Assembly: GCA_021397835.1 (NCBI GenBank)
Contig: JAJFZO010000695.1
Span: 186,001-250,000 of the forward strand
Source of the DNA: Moringa oleifera
Lineage: Eukaryota; Streptophyta; Magnoliopsida; Brassicales; Moringaceae
Direction of reading: 5' to 3'
DNA: 64,000 nucleotides
Shown here: piece after piece, positions 38,212 through 50,714 of the stretch
Numbering within the stretch: position 1 is the first letter of the stretch
Layout: each line of letters begins with the position of its first letter
Notes under the pieces: generated by a model
What the model saw: only the letters and a program-made list of their open reading frames with translations
Databases searched by the model: none
What the model was told of the DNA's origin: nothing
Made by a program: the position numbers and the translations under genes

Positions 38212-38859
38212 CTGAAAAAATGAAGGAGCTGCCATTAGGTAACATAATCATTTTTTCATCCATCATCACTATTTCTAAGGGTTTAAAAAGATTAGAAATG
38301 GAGTATGTTCAAACAGTTGCACAGAGAAACGCATATTGGCAGCGAGACTTGATAAAAACCAACCCTTAAATTTCAATGAGATAGTATCAAAACAAGCAGT
38401 TACCGTTAGATTAAAATGGCAAACACAAAGCATAAGCATACAGAGACACACAACCACATGGAGTAATAACACATACATATATGTACGCATAGAGACACAA
38501 ACACTCAAGCAAAACAAAAATAGAAAATAACATAAATTTGACAAAGTTAAAGAAGATTAAAAATAGTTACTTCGCATGATTCACTTATGCAATAACAATC
38601 AATGTTAGCCGCAGTCCACACAATCCAAATATACTGTCCTTGTCAGCTTTGGTTTAAGAAACCATCTCCATTCATCCAAACCCTTAACCACTTAATTCCT
38701 TATGCTAAAATACAGAATAAGGTATATAAAATAAAAGTAAGTTGCAAAATTGGTTTGTTTCTAGATACTCTAAAACATGATAAGAGAACTTAAATACTCA
38801 GTGTAGGACAAATGAAAAGGGAAAAGCCACAAAAACAAGGTTGCTACTAGCCAGATTAG

Positions 38860-39325
38860 AAACAGTAATTAGTCCTGTTGATCTAGAAACAGATTGGCCC
38901 TTAACACCATCCTCTTTTACTGAAATGTGTAGATAGCCACTAGTCTATACCCCACATCATCAATGTTAAATTCATACATCCTCTCTGTCCCTCCTGCAGC
39001 AACATAAAATGAGTCTATATAAAAATGGAACTTTTGAAAAACCAAAAGATATAGCACGAGTAAATTATATCTAAGAAAATATCTAATTTGTGAAGTAAAA
39101 GCATGGCATAAGTTTAGCTGACAAAATATAAGAGGAACCAATAGTATGTTAAAAGGCATATGATAAATAAATATCAGAGCAAATAATGAACTGCAAAGAA
39201 AAAGTTACACTAACCCAGTTTCCTTATTCTTATGTAACCACTCAAACTTGCTATGGTCTACCTCAAAATTACTCTCCGAATACTTCGATAATACTTCCTC
39301 TAATGATATTCCCGGTCGAACATTA
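38860..39325 (-). pseudogene. AIR9: AIR9-like A9 unit 6 (exon I plus exon II)
   Basis: Exon I, 38860-38993, is 134 nt, with extra bases at AAATGTGTAGATAG and a lost donor (CTAATC). Exon II, 39215-39325, is 111 nt and missing part of the FGGKEGP stretch. Confidence 0.65.
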
Positions 39326-41392
39326 CTGAAAGATAGAGGAGCTGCCACTATGTAACATAATCATTTTTTCAACTATTATCACCATTTCTAATAAAAAGAT
39401 TAGAAACAGAGAATATTCAAATAGTTGCAGAAAAAAACACATATTGTTTATGAGACTTGATAAAAATCGTCCATTAAATTTCAATGAGATAATACGAGAG
39501 TAAGAAGTTGGCATATTTAATTATATCGAAAATGCAAACATAAAGCATAAGCATGCAGAGAGACATAACCACATGGAGTAATAACACGTACATACAAGTA
39601 TCCATAGAGAGACATAGAAAAGTAACGTAAGCATTCAAGCAAAACAGAAAGAGAAATAATATAAATTTGACAAAGTTAAAGAACATTAGAAATAGTTACT
39701 TCACATAATTCACTTACGCAACAACAATCCATGGCAGCCAGCCCTAGCATACACAATCCAAATATACTATCCTTGTCAACTCAGGTTTAGGAAAGTATAT
39801 CCTTTCATCAAGAAGTGCAAAAAGGAAAATAATAATGAAGACATGCAATTTATTTTGAGATAGGTTTTCATAATAGTCAATACCCATGGAGATTAAGGTG
39901 GATTTAATTGTTGTATATTCTAGTGGTTACAAGGATCTAAGTGTAAACACCAATTCCTGCAAGTTCTAAAAGATGAGGAAAGTGATTTTCAAATAAGCAT
40001 TTTTGTTATATAGATCTTATCGTTTCTTAGTAGTGGTGCTACATTTATTCCATTTAGCTGCAGTTCACTAGCATTCTGCAAACATCCTCATCTTTTTCCT
40101 CAATTTCTTGCTAAACTTTCCAAAAATTTCCATTGATTGAAGTTCAAGAAGGCTAATTAAGGAATCCAATTATATGTTAATAAATAGATGATATTTTTGA
40201 GGTAGCATCTACAGCATTTCAGCAACAATTTTTCCAAATTATATACAAAATTCTTCAAATAAATAATAAAAATATGTACAATAGAAACATTTGAGGTTTT
40301 GATTCAAGTTTCTGTCGTCGAACACACAATTTCATGCATTCCTTGCACATCAAGGATAAACTGATAGTGAACTTCAATAACATATACTAAGTTATTTTTA
40401 TACAAAAAATGTAGTATTTGCTTCTCATAAGTTAAGAACCAATTTCAGAATGTCAAGGCAACTAACACAACAATAACTAATGACATGAACAATGGGTATT
40501 TAGGAATAAAAGCAATGGAAAATAGTCAACATGACTTCGTAGAAATATGAACTTTTCTTTTTAATTCTAACCTAAGAAAAAGCTAGTGTGAAAGCATACC
40601 TTCATGTTGTGCCCTTCTTTTAAATTGATGCTAGTGGTGCAACATACCTACCATCTAAGAAAACTTCATGGTTACTAAATATAGAGAACTTGAACTAAAA
40701 TTCTTTTCACTATGTTATAGTTCTATTATGTTACCTTCAACACATACAATCAGTTGGTCCTATTAATCAACTTAGAAACCTTCATGGAAATTTGCATTGA
40801 ACCAATAAATTTACAAATGCATCAAAAAGGCAAACCTACATGGTTTAATTATTTTTAAAATTATTGTAAGAAATATTGGGAAACTGTTTCTAAACTTTAG
40901 GCTCACCTATTCATGACTGATGGACAACATGTGTGAGAAGTCTAAACTTTGAATCAATCTATATGCTTTTTTAACTTCAAAGCATGAACAACCTAGAAGT
41001 ATAATTACAAAAAAAAAAAGAAATAGTGGCTAAATGCCACATAACAGATTTCTTTTGAGGAAGTAATAGATAAAACAAAGAAATGCAAAGTTAAATACCT
41101 TTCCAATTCCCTCCAAGTTAAATTTTATCATCCAAGGCCCCTATTGCTAGGACCAAATTCCCAATATTATTAGGTAATTCCAGTAACGGAAGGGCCACCA
41201 TTGGTTTTGAACATCAAAAAAAGATTTCAAGCATAAGAATAGACATTGATGGAGAATAAAGGAAAAAAGGATTAATTATAACGAAGCATTATAAGATAAG
41301 ATCAACTTGCTTACTCCGTTTGTACAAATCACAATGGCAGACACAAATATATGTAGATTATTATTAAGCAACAAGGCCTACTAATGTGATGT

Positions 41393-41587
41393 TTAGTCAT
41401 CAAGCATGACCCATATATGATCATCCTCGATTCTCTCATTTTCTTTTGAAAAATTGGTTTTGCTATTTTTATCCTTAAATGCCTCCATATATTGCAAATG
41501 TTGTCTATTAATATGTCCAAACCAACCGTAAAAGGCTTCTGCATCAATTGCATAATAATAACATAAAAAATTACTAGCTATTGTTAC
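41393..41587 (-). pseudogene. Unidentified conserved exon-like segment B, copy 3 (best preserved)
   Basis: The longest open version: 64 codons read VTIASNFL, then AIDAEAFYGWFGHINRQHLQ, YMEAFKDKNSKTN and ENERIEDD, ending MLDD and a TAA stop (41393-41395 on the + strand). I do not recognise the family. An acceptor for this exon would lie upstream near 41590-41650. It may be the last exon of a gene caught in the duplicated block. Confidence 0.45.
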
Positions 41588-44242
41588 CTTGTTAGTGAGG
41601 AGGCTACACATGGTCAGGACTGGATTAAGTACGTCACAAAGTTGTGGAGTCAAAAGTTATCCACAAAGCAAACATTAGTATCTATTGTGTTGACGAAAAG
41701 GTTTTACATGAGCATAATAATGGACAATGTGAGACAAGGGAAGAACATGAAGGACAAACCTTCTTTTGGACTACAGGCAACAGAATGAGATAGACACAGA
41801 GCTTCTTTGGAGTCTACAAAATGAGGATTAAGTAGTAGAAGATAAGGACAAGTGGTCTTCATAGCCACAAAATTTTAACAAGAATCAAGAAATGTAATAA
41901 AACATGGCTTTTAAGAAAATGTACTGCTACATATCCAATAATAATATTTGTCTTTATGTTCATAAATGTAGTTTCTTCAGTTTTTTTGTATCTCTAAGTC
42001 AAACAAATTAGGATTAATTAAGATATGGAAAAAGGTCACCTAAATGACCCAGGCATGAAGGCAAAGTTGAAGAAACTCCATGGCTATCTGAATCTTCACA
42101 TGGTTTTGTGTTTTATAAGATACACTGTCAACATCACCAAAAATTTACATATGTGATACAGCAAATGACAAGGCTATGCCACTTAAAAACACAAAGAATC
42201 TCCCATTTTTTCAATGAAGTTACCTTAACAAAAAGTGCAAGGCATATAATCCACTTCAATTACTTTTATGAAGCACACAAGCAAGCATGGATTTTGAAGG
42301 AATGCATGCCTCAAAAGAAATTGAGTTTAGTGTATCCATGTAAGTATGGCAATAATTCTTCAATTTCAATCCAAGAACTTGAAAAACTCATGTTTTTCTT
42401 GATTTAGCTACAGTTTGTAGATTCTACCTCTGCCAAAAAAATGTTATAAATAGGCCTATGATCTGAGAACCTTGTTTCCCCACAAACATAAGATAATTGA
42501 TTCAAGCCTCTCCGATACCATAGTATACGATCACACTTGGATGGAAAGGGTATAATCAGACACTAACTTTGCTAGAATTGGACAGATAATATCGTCCATA
42601 TTTTTTCAAAAGCTGAGAATCATATAATACAAGGCTAATATGATTTCACATTGAACTAAGATTTTGCTAAAAAAAACTTCTTCAGGAAATGTATATGCAA
42701 TTACATATATAAACAAAAAGGATAAGCTGACAAGCAGATTATAGGTTGAAAACAAAAGGGAGAAGATTGCCTTATTTTGATTGACCTAAAAGAATCGAGC
42801 ATGCCTTCTTTTGGTTGATGGCTATTAATTTGTTGGCTCTATAGAACTATCACTTATACTTAAAATCAATAGTTGTGACTCCAAGAAGATGTATAACCAG
42901 TGAAGAAGTCTTTCATCAATAAAAAAACGTTTACAAATGATGGCTAACTCCATTTCTTTTTTGATTCCAGTAAAAAAGTGACACATAAAAAAGACAATTC
43001 AAAATATTAAAATACTAACCTCCCTAGTGACATTGAGACTGCATGATGAGTAGTTATCACAGGTTTTGAAAGGTAAGATCTTTTCAAATAAGAAATAATA
43101 AATAAACACAATGGATAACACTTACCAAGTGTGATTTGCTGATCTCCATGGTAAATCTTGGTAAGGAATAAGCAACGAATGGCCTAAACCGAAGGTTTTC
43201 AATCAAAAAAAATATTGCTTGATAAATAAGAATGAATTCATTAAACAAACAACGAGAGGCCTAATACTAAAAAAAAATTAATATAAAGTTATGACTCTAC
43301 CATAGTAGCATTTCTAATATCTTATCAACTTTTATAAAAAGAATAAAATTGGAGGAACTCTAAGGACACGTGATTGTACGCAAAGACCTAAAAACATCTC
43401 TACCAGTTCCACAACATCACAATTGAACAGACCCATAGGTGCCTTGAAAATTACAAGATGACATACACCTCTTAGGCCATATGTACTAGCATTGGTTATA
43501 GAGAGAAAAGTCAGCAAGAAACTAGAAATATGTTCATACTTCAAATTATACTATTCTGATATCAAGCTTCTACTTCACTTTTTTATGAACATCAGGCTTT
43601 GCAAGTAAATAAAAATTTAAAAAAAAGCAGAAATCATTAAGAAGGTACAAACACATAAATCCTTACAGAACATCTAGTAGTCCTATAATCCATTTCCCTT
43701 CCTAAAGTGTGAAGGAAGTTTAGAAAACAAATTAAGAAAAAAAGAATAAGGAAGAATAAGAAAAGGTTATGAGGATAAGAATATCTAATCATGTTACAAT
43801 TGGTCTTTGTTGTACAAAACAATTCAAACATTTAACTTACAATGGTTAATCAAAGGCCAATGGTTTGGAGCATCAATTGTAATACACTCAAGAACTTACC
43901 AGTTGAGGTCACCAATTACCAAATGGCATATAAATTTTCGCACGACTGTTCTTGAAGTAGTGAACATCAAGAAAATTGTTTACATAAAACCTGCATGCTA
44001 GTTACCAAAATGTAAAACTAAAAAGAATAGTAACATCTAAACCCTTGACCACTTAATTCCTTATGTTGAAATATAGAATAAGGTATATAAACTAGAAGAA
44101 AGTTAAAAAATTTATTTATTTCTAGATGCTCTAAAACATCATAACAGAACTTGAATATTCACTGTAGGACATTGAAAAGATTTTACCTAGAAAAAGAAAA
44201 GAAAAAAACCATAAAAAGAAATGATATTGCTCTGCACATTAC

Positions 44243-44713
44243 CACTAGTGATTCATTACGTTGATGCAAAAATAGGTTGGCCCTCAACACCATCCTTTCT
44301 TATTGGAGTGTAGATAGCCACTAGTCAGTACACCCACATCATCAACATTAACTTCATACATCTTCCCTGTCTTTCCTATAGCATCATCAAATGAGTCTGT
44401 ATGAAACTTTTAAGGATAAGGAATGTAGTTCTAGTTAATTATTTCTAGGAAAATACCTAATCTGTGTAGTAGAAGCATGTATAAGTTTAGCTAACAAAAT
44501 ATAAATAGAGCCAATAGCATATTAAAAGGCACTTGATAAATAAATACTAGAGCTGACAATGAATTGCAAAAAAAAATAAAAAGTTGAAGTAACCAAGTTT
44601 CCTTATTCTCATGTAACCACTCAAACTTGTTAGGGCCCTTTTTACCCCCACGGTACTCTCCAAATCCTTTTATAATACTTCTTTCAATAACATCTTTGGT
44701 AATTCAGACATTA
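44243..44713 (-). pseudogene. AIR9: AIR9-like A9 unit 7 (exon I plus exon II)
   Basis: Exon I, 44243-44375, is 133 nt with the same inserted base (GTACACCCACATC) as units 5 and 9; the donor GT is kept. Exon II, 44594-44713, is 120 nt, with a GTTACT-type donor and an acceptor reading TTAG. Confidence 0.75.
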
Positions 44714-45392
44714 CTAACAAATGGACGAGTTGTCATCAGGTAATATAATCATTTTCTCATCCATCATCACCTTTTTTAAGGGTTTAAAAAGATTAGAAAT
44801 GAAGTATGTTCAAACAGTTACAGAGAAAAACACACATTAGCTACCAGACTTGATAAAAACCAACCCTTAAATTTCAATGAGATAGTATCAAAACAAGCAA
44901 TTGGCGTTAGATCAAAAAGGCAAACACAATGCACATGCATTTAGAGATACACAACCGCATGGAGTAATAACACGTACATATAGGCATGCACAAAGAGACA
45001 TGCAAAAGTAACATTAACACTTAAGCAAAACAGAATAAAATAACATAAATTTAACAAATTTAAAGAAGATTAGAAATTGTAATTTTGCATGATTCACTTA
45101 CATAACAACAATCAACGTTAGCCCTAACCCACGCAATCCAAATATACTATCCTTGTCAGCTCACGTTTAGGAAAGCATCTCCATTCATCCAAGCCCTTAG
45201 CCACTTAATTCCTTACATTGAAATGCAGAATAAGGTATATAAAATAAAAGTAAGTTGCAAAACTAGTTTGTTTCTAGATGCGCTAAAACATCATAATAGA
45301 ACTTGAATATTCATTATAAGGCATTGAAAAGATTTTGCCCAGAAAAGGAAAATGAAAAAGCCACATGACAAGGTTATTACTCTATACATTAC

Positions 45393-45862
45393 CAACAATG
45401 ATTGGTTCTGCTGATATAGAAATAGGTTGGCTCTCAAAACCATGCTCTCTTATCGGAATGTAGGTAGCCACAAGTCTCTACCCTACATCATCAACATTAG
45501 ATTCATACATCCTCGTTGTCTCTCTTGCAGTATCATCAAATGAGTCTATACAAAAATAAAACTTTTAAAGAACCAACGGATATAATACTAGTTAATTATA
45601 TCTAGAAAAATATCTAATCTATTAGGTAAAAGCGTGTCATAAATTTAGCTAACAAAATATAAATAGAACCAATAGCATATTAAAAGGCACACGATAAATA
45701 AATACGAGAGCATATAATCAACTACAGAAAAAAATTGCACTAACCTAGTTTCCTTATTCTAATGTAACCAATCAAACTTGCCATGCCTTCCTTACTACAA
45801 AATACTCTTCAAATCACTTGATAATACTTTCTTTAATGCTATCTCTGATAATTTGGATATTA
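45393..45862 (-). pseudogene. AIR9: AIR9-like A9 unit 8 (exon I plus exon II)
   Basis: Exon I, 45393-45524, is 132 nt; the tyrosine of the VGYRL motif is TAG, and the acceptor is AA. The donor GT is present. Exon II, 45745-45862, is 118 nt and so out of frame. Confidence 0.75.
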
Positions 45863-46017
45863 TGAAAGATGAAGGAGTTAAAAAACTTATTTATTTCTAG
45901 ATGCTCTAAAACATCATAACAGAACTTGAATATTCACTGTATGACATTGAAAAGATTTTACCCAGAAAAGGAAAAGAAAAAAACCATAAAAAAAAAAGAT
46001 ATTGCTCTGCACATTGC

Positions 46018-46492
46018 CACTAGTGATTGGTTACGTTGATGCAAAAACAGGTTGGTCATCAACACCGTCTTTTCTTATTGAAGTGTAGATAGCCACTAGT
46101 CAGTACACCCACATCATCAACATTAGCTTCATACATCTTCCTTGTCTCTCCTATAGCGTCATCAAATGAGTCTGTATGAAACTTTTAAGGATAAGGAATG
46201 TAGTTCTAGTTAATTATTTCTAAAAAATACCTAATCTGTATGGTACAAGCATGTATAAGTTTAGCTAACAAAATATAAATGTAGCCAATAGCATATTAAA
46301 AGGCACTTGACAAAAAAATACTAGATATAACAATGAACTACCAAAAAAAAAAAAAGAAAAGTTAAAGTAACCCAGTCTCCTTATTCTCATGTAACCACTC
46401 AAACTTGCTAGGGCCCTCTTTACCCCCCACAGTACTCTCCAAATCCTTTTATAATACTTCTTTCAATCACATCTTTGGAAATTCAGACATTA
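46018..46492 (-). pseudogene. AIR9: AIR9-like A9 unit 9 (exon I plus exon II)
   Basis: A near copy of unit 7. Exon I, 46018-46150 (133 nt), has the shared inserted base and a GC donor. Exon II, 46372-46492, is 121 nt. Confidence 0.75.
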
Positions 46493-47173
46493 CTAACAAA
46501 TGGACGAGCTGCCATCAAGTAATATAATCACTTTCTCATCCATCATTACCATTTTTAAGGGTCCAAAAAGATTAGAAATGAAGTATGTTCAAATAGTTAC
46601 AGAAAAAAAAACACACATTGGCTATGAGACTTGATAAAAACCAACCTTTAAATTTCAATGAGATAGTATCAAAACAAACAATTGGCGTTAGATCAAAAAG
46701 ACAAACATAATGCACATGCATTCAGAGACACACAACCGCATAGAGTAATAACACGTACATATATGCATGCACAAAGAGACATGCAAAAGTAACACTAACA
46801 CTCAAGCAAAACATAATAAAATAACATAAATTTAACAAATTTACAAAAGATTAGAAATGGTAATTTTGCATGATTCACTTACACAATAACAATCAGTGTT
46901 AGCCCCAACCCACGCAATCCAAATATACTATGCTTGTCAGCTCACGTTTCGAAAAGCATCTCCATTCATCCAAGCCCTTAACGACTTAATTCCTTACATT
47001 GAAATACATAATAAGATATATAAAATAAAAATAAGTTGCAAAACTAGTTTGTTTCTAGATGCGCTAAACCATCATAATAGAACTTGAATATTCACTGTAA
47101 GGCATTGAAAAGATTTTACCCGGAAAAGAAAATTGGAAAAGCCACAAGACAAGGTTATTACTCTATACATTAC

Positions 47174-47644
47174 CAACAGTGATTGGTTCTGCTAATATAG
47201 AAATAGGTTGGCTCTCAAAACCTTGCTTTCTTATCAGAATGTAAGTAGCCACAAGTCTTTACCCCACGTCATCAACATTAGATTCATACATCCTCCTTGT
47301 CTCTCCTGCAGTATCATCAAATGAGTCTGTACAAAAATAAAACTTTTAAAGAACCAACGAATATAATACTAGTTAATTATATCTAGAAAAATATATAATC
47401 TATGAGGTAAAAGCGTGTCATAAATTTAGTTAACAAAATATAAATGGAACCAATAGCATATTAAAAGGCACACGATAAATAAATACCAGAGTATATAATC
47501 AATTACAGAAAAAAAAATTGCACTAACCTAGTTTCCTTATTCTAATGTAACCAATCAAACTTGGTATGCCCTCCTTACTACAAAGTATCTTCAAATCACT
47601 TGATAATACTTCCTTTAATGCCATCTCCGATAATTTGGAGATTA
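47174..47644 (-). pseudogene. AIR9: AIR9-like A9 unit 10 (exon I plus exon II)
   Basis: A near copy of unit 8. Exon I, 47174-47305 (132 nt), has both splice dinucleotides, but the VGYRL tyrosine is TAA (in unit 8 it is TAG). Exon II, 47528-47644, is 117 nt. Confidence 0.75.
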
Positions 47645-48328
47645 TGTAAGATGAAAGAGCTATCACTACGTAACATAATCATTTTTTTCATCAATTATCA
47701 CCATTTCTAAGGGTTTAAAAAGATTAAAAATAAAGAATATTCAATAGTTGCAAAAAAAAACACACACTAGCCTTGAGACTTGATAAAAGCCAACCCTTAA
47801 ATTTCAATGAGATAATATCAGAACAAGCAGTTGGCATAATTAATTAGATTCAAAAGGCAAACACGAGGCACAAGCATACAGAGACATAAACCACGTGGAG
47901 TAAGAACATGCACATATATGTATCCACAGAGAGACATGCAATAGTAACACTAATACTTAAGCAAAACAGAAAAAGAAAAATAAAATAAATTTGACAAAGT
48001 CGAACAAGATTAGAAATAGTTACTTCGCATGATTCGCGTACGTAACAACCTATGGCAGCCTCAGCACACGTAATCCAAATATACTATCCTTGTCAACTTA
48101 GGTTCAGGAAAGCATCTCCATTCATTCAAACCCTCAACCACTTAATTTGTTATGTTGAAATACAAAATAAGGTATATAAAATAAAAGAAAGTTGTAAAAC
48201 TGGTTTCTTTCATGATGTTCTAAACATTCATAACAGAACTTGAATATTCACTATAGGACATTAAAAAGATTTTACCTAGAAAAAGAAAAGGAAAAGCCAC
48301 AAAACAAGGTTATTGCTCTACATAATAC

Positions 48329-48801
48329 CAATAGTGATTGGTTCTGCTGATGCAAAAATAGGTTGGCTTTCAAAACCATCCTCTCTTACTAGAGTGTAGG
48401 TAGCCACCAATCTATACCCCACATCATCAACATTAGATTCATACATCCTCCCTGTCTCTCCTACCGCATCATCAAATGTGTCTGTACAAAAATAAAACTT
48501 TTAAGGAACCAATAGATATAGAACCAGTTAATTGTATCTAAGAAAATATCTAATTTATGAGGTAGAAGCATGTCATAAATTTAGCTAACAAAATATAAAT
48601 GGAACCAATAGCATATTAAAAGGCATATGATAAATAACTACCAGAGCATGTGATCAACTGCAGAAAAAAAATTACACTAGCCTAGTTTCTTTATTCTAAT
48701 GTAACCACTCAAACTTGTCAGGGCCTTCTTTACCTACAAAGTATTCTCTAAATCCCTTGATAATACATCCTTTAATGGCATCCCTGATAATTCAGAGGTT
48801 A
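48329..48801 (-). pseudogene. AIR9: AIR9-like A9 unit 11 (exon I open)
   Basis: Exon I, 48329-48460 (132 nt), is fully open, with AG acceptor and GT donor, and reads TGRMYESNVDDVGYRLVATY then EDGFESQPIFASAEPITI. It is symmetrical (phase 1 at both ends). Exon II, 48682-48801 (120 nt), has a GC donor. Exon I could be spliced, but no intact host gene surrounds it. Confidence 0.8.
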
Positions 48802-49480
48802 CTCATAAATGGAAGAGCTACCACTATGTAACATAATTATTTTTTCATCTATTATCACCATTTCTTAAGGTTTAAAAAGATTAGAAATAACAAATGTTCA
48901 ACAGTTATGAAGAAAAACACATACTAGCCTTAAGACTTGATAAAAACCAACCCTTAAATTTCAATGAGATAATATCAGAATAAGCAATTAGCATACTTAA
49001 TTAGATCCAAAAGGCAAAAACAAGGCGCAAGCATACAGAGACATATAACCAAATGGAGTAAAAACATGTACATATATGTATCCATAGGGAGACATGCAAA
49101 AGTAACACTAACACTCAAGCAAAACAAAAAAAGAAAAATAAAATAAATTTGACAAAGTCAAACAAGATTAGAAATAGTTACTTCACATGATTCACGTACG
49201 CATCAACAAGCCATGGCAGCCTCAATACATGCAATCTAAATATACTATCCTTGTCAGCTTAGGTTCAGGAAAGCATCTCCATTCATCCAAACCCTCAACC
49301 ACTTAATTCATTATGTTGAAATATAGAATAAGGTATATAAAATAAAAGAAACTTGTAAAACTGGTTTCTTTCATGATGTTTTAAACATTCATAATAGAAC
49401 TTGAATATTCATTGTCGGACATTGAAAAGATTTTACCCTAAAAAAAAGCCACAAAACAAGGTTATTGCTCTACAAATTAC

Positions 49481-49931
49481 CAACAGTGATTGGTTTTATT
49501 GATGCAGAAATAGGTTGGCCTTCAAAACCATCTTTTCTTACTGGAGTGTAGGTAGCCACCAGTCTGTAACCCATATCATCAACATTAGATTCGTACATCC
49601 TTCCTGTCTCTCCTACAGCATCATCAAATGAGTCTGTACAAAAATAAAACTGTTAAGGAACCAACAGATGTAGTACCAATTAATTATATCTAAGAAAATA
49701 TCTAATTTATGAGGTAGAAGCATGTCATAAATTTAGCTAACAAAATATAAATGGAACCAATAGCATATTAAAAGGCATACGATAAATAAATACTAGAGCA
49801 TATAATCAACTACAAAAAAAAGTTACACTAACCCCGTTTTCTTATTCTCATGTAACCATTCAAACTTCAAATACTCTCTAAATCCTTTGATAACACTTCC
49901 TTTAACGAAATCTTCAATAATTCGAACATTG
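49481..49931 (-). pseudogene. AIR9: AIR9-like A9 unit 12 (exon I open)
   Basis: Exon I, 49481-49612 (132 nt), is open with both splice dinucleotides (TACAG-type acceptor region ending TGTAG, GTAATT donor) and reads MYESNVDDMGYRLVATYTPV. Exon II, 49833-49931, is shortened to 99 nt, losing the FGGKEGP stretch. Confidence 0.8.
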
Positions 49932-50546
49932 CTGGCATAATCATTTTTACATCTATTATCACAATTTCTAAGGATTTGAAAAGATTAGAAATAAAGAATG
50001 TCAAATAGTTGCAGAGAAAAACACATATTGGTTGTAAGACTTGATGAAAACCAACCTTAAATTTCAATGAGATAATATCAAAACAAGCAATTGGCATACT
50101 TAATTAGATAAAAAAGGCAAACACAAAGCACAAGCATACAGAGACACACAACTACATGGAGTAATAATATTTACATATATGTATCCATAGAGAGACATGC
50201 AAAAGTAACACAAACACTCAAGCAAAATAGAAAAAAAAATAACATAAATTTGACAAAGTTAAAGAAGATTAGATATAGGTACTTTGCTTGATTCACATGT
50301 GCAATAACAATCTATGGCAGTCACAGCACACGTAAGCTAATTATAGTATCCTTGTCAGTTCAGCTTCAGGAAACCATCTCCATTCATCCAAACCCTTAAC
50401 CGCTTAATTTCATATGTTGAATTACATAATAAGATATATAAAATAAAAGAAAGTTGCAAAACTGGTTTGTTTCTTGATGTTCTAAAACATCGTAATAGAA
50501 CTTGAATATTCAAAAAAGAAAACAGGGTTATTACTCTGCACATTAT

Positions 50547-50678
50547 CAACGGTGATTGGTTTTGCTGATGCAGAAATAGGTTGGCCCTCAACATCATCCT
50601 CTTTTATTGAAGTGTAGATAGCCACCAGTCTGTACCCCACATCATCAACATTAGATTCGTACATCCTCCCTGTCCCTT
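50547..50678 (-). pseudogene. AIR9: AIR9-like A9 exon I, unit 13 (array edge)
   Basis: 132 nt, open, reading GRMYESNVDDVGYRLVAIYT then DVEGQPISASAKPITV. The acceptor is AA and the donor AT, so neither GT nor AG remains. No exon II follows; the sequence switches at about 50715 to a partial C-type segment (50715-51480), which marks the edge of the array. Confidence 0.8.
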
Positions 50679-50714
50679 TTGTAGCATCATCAAATGAGTC
50701 TATACAAAAATGAA

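Larger units (their letters stand above)
33650..40100 (-). repeat. Large AIR9-array block 2 (about 6.45 kb)
   Basis: Order in + coordinates: E (33685), F (34140), B (34932), C (35705), D (36190), G (36765), H (37360), then two A9 units (37753, 38860). It has one A9 unit fewer than block 1, which accounts for much of the length difference. Markers are offset by about 6.46 kb to block 3. Confidence 0.8.
40105..45880 (-). repeat. Large AIR9-array block 3
   Basis: Order in + coordinates: E (40140), F (40600), B (41393), C (42170), D (42660), G (43220), H (43845), then A9 units at 44243 and 45393. The block ends near 45880, where the sequence jumps back to a copy of about 44103 onward (next feature). 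Confidence 0.8.
44100..47650 (-). repeat. Local tandem duplication of about 1.78 kb inside the array
   Basis: Bases 44103-45870 and 45885-47645 are direct copies. Exon I positions shift 44243 to 46018 (1775 bp) and 45393 to 47174 (1781 bp). The junction is visible near 45880, where GAAGGAGTTA runs directly into AAAAAACTTATTTATTTCTAG, a string that in copy 1 follows an H segment. The copies are more alike than the large blocks are, so this event is younger. Confidence 0.85.

Noticed and set aside
48052..48243. Recurring + strand frames beside the A9 units (also 38602-38793, 46896-47087)
   Set aside because: They look conserved only because the whole unit is duplicated. They lie antisense to the A9 exons in the unit spacer and match no family known to me.
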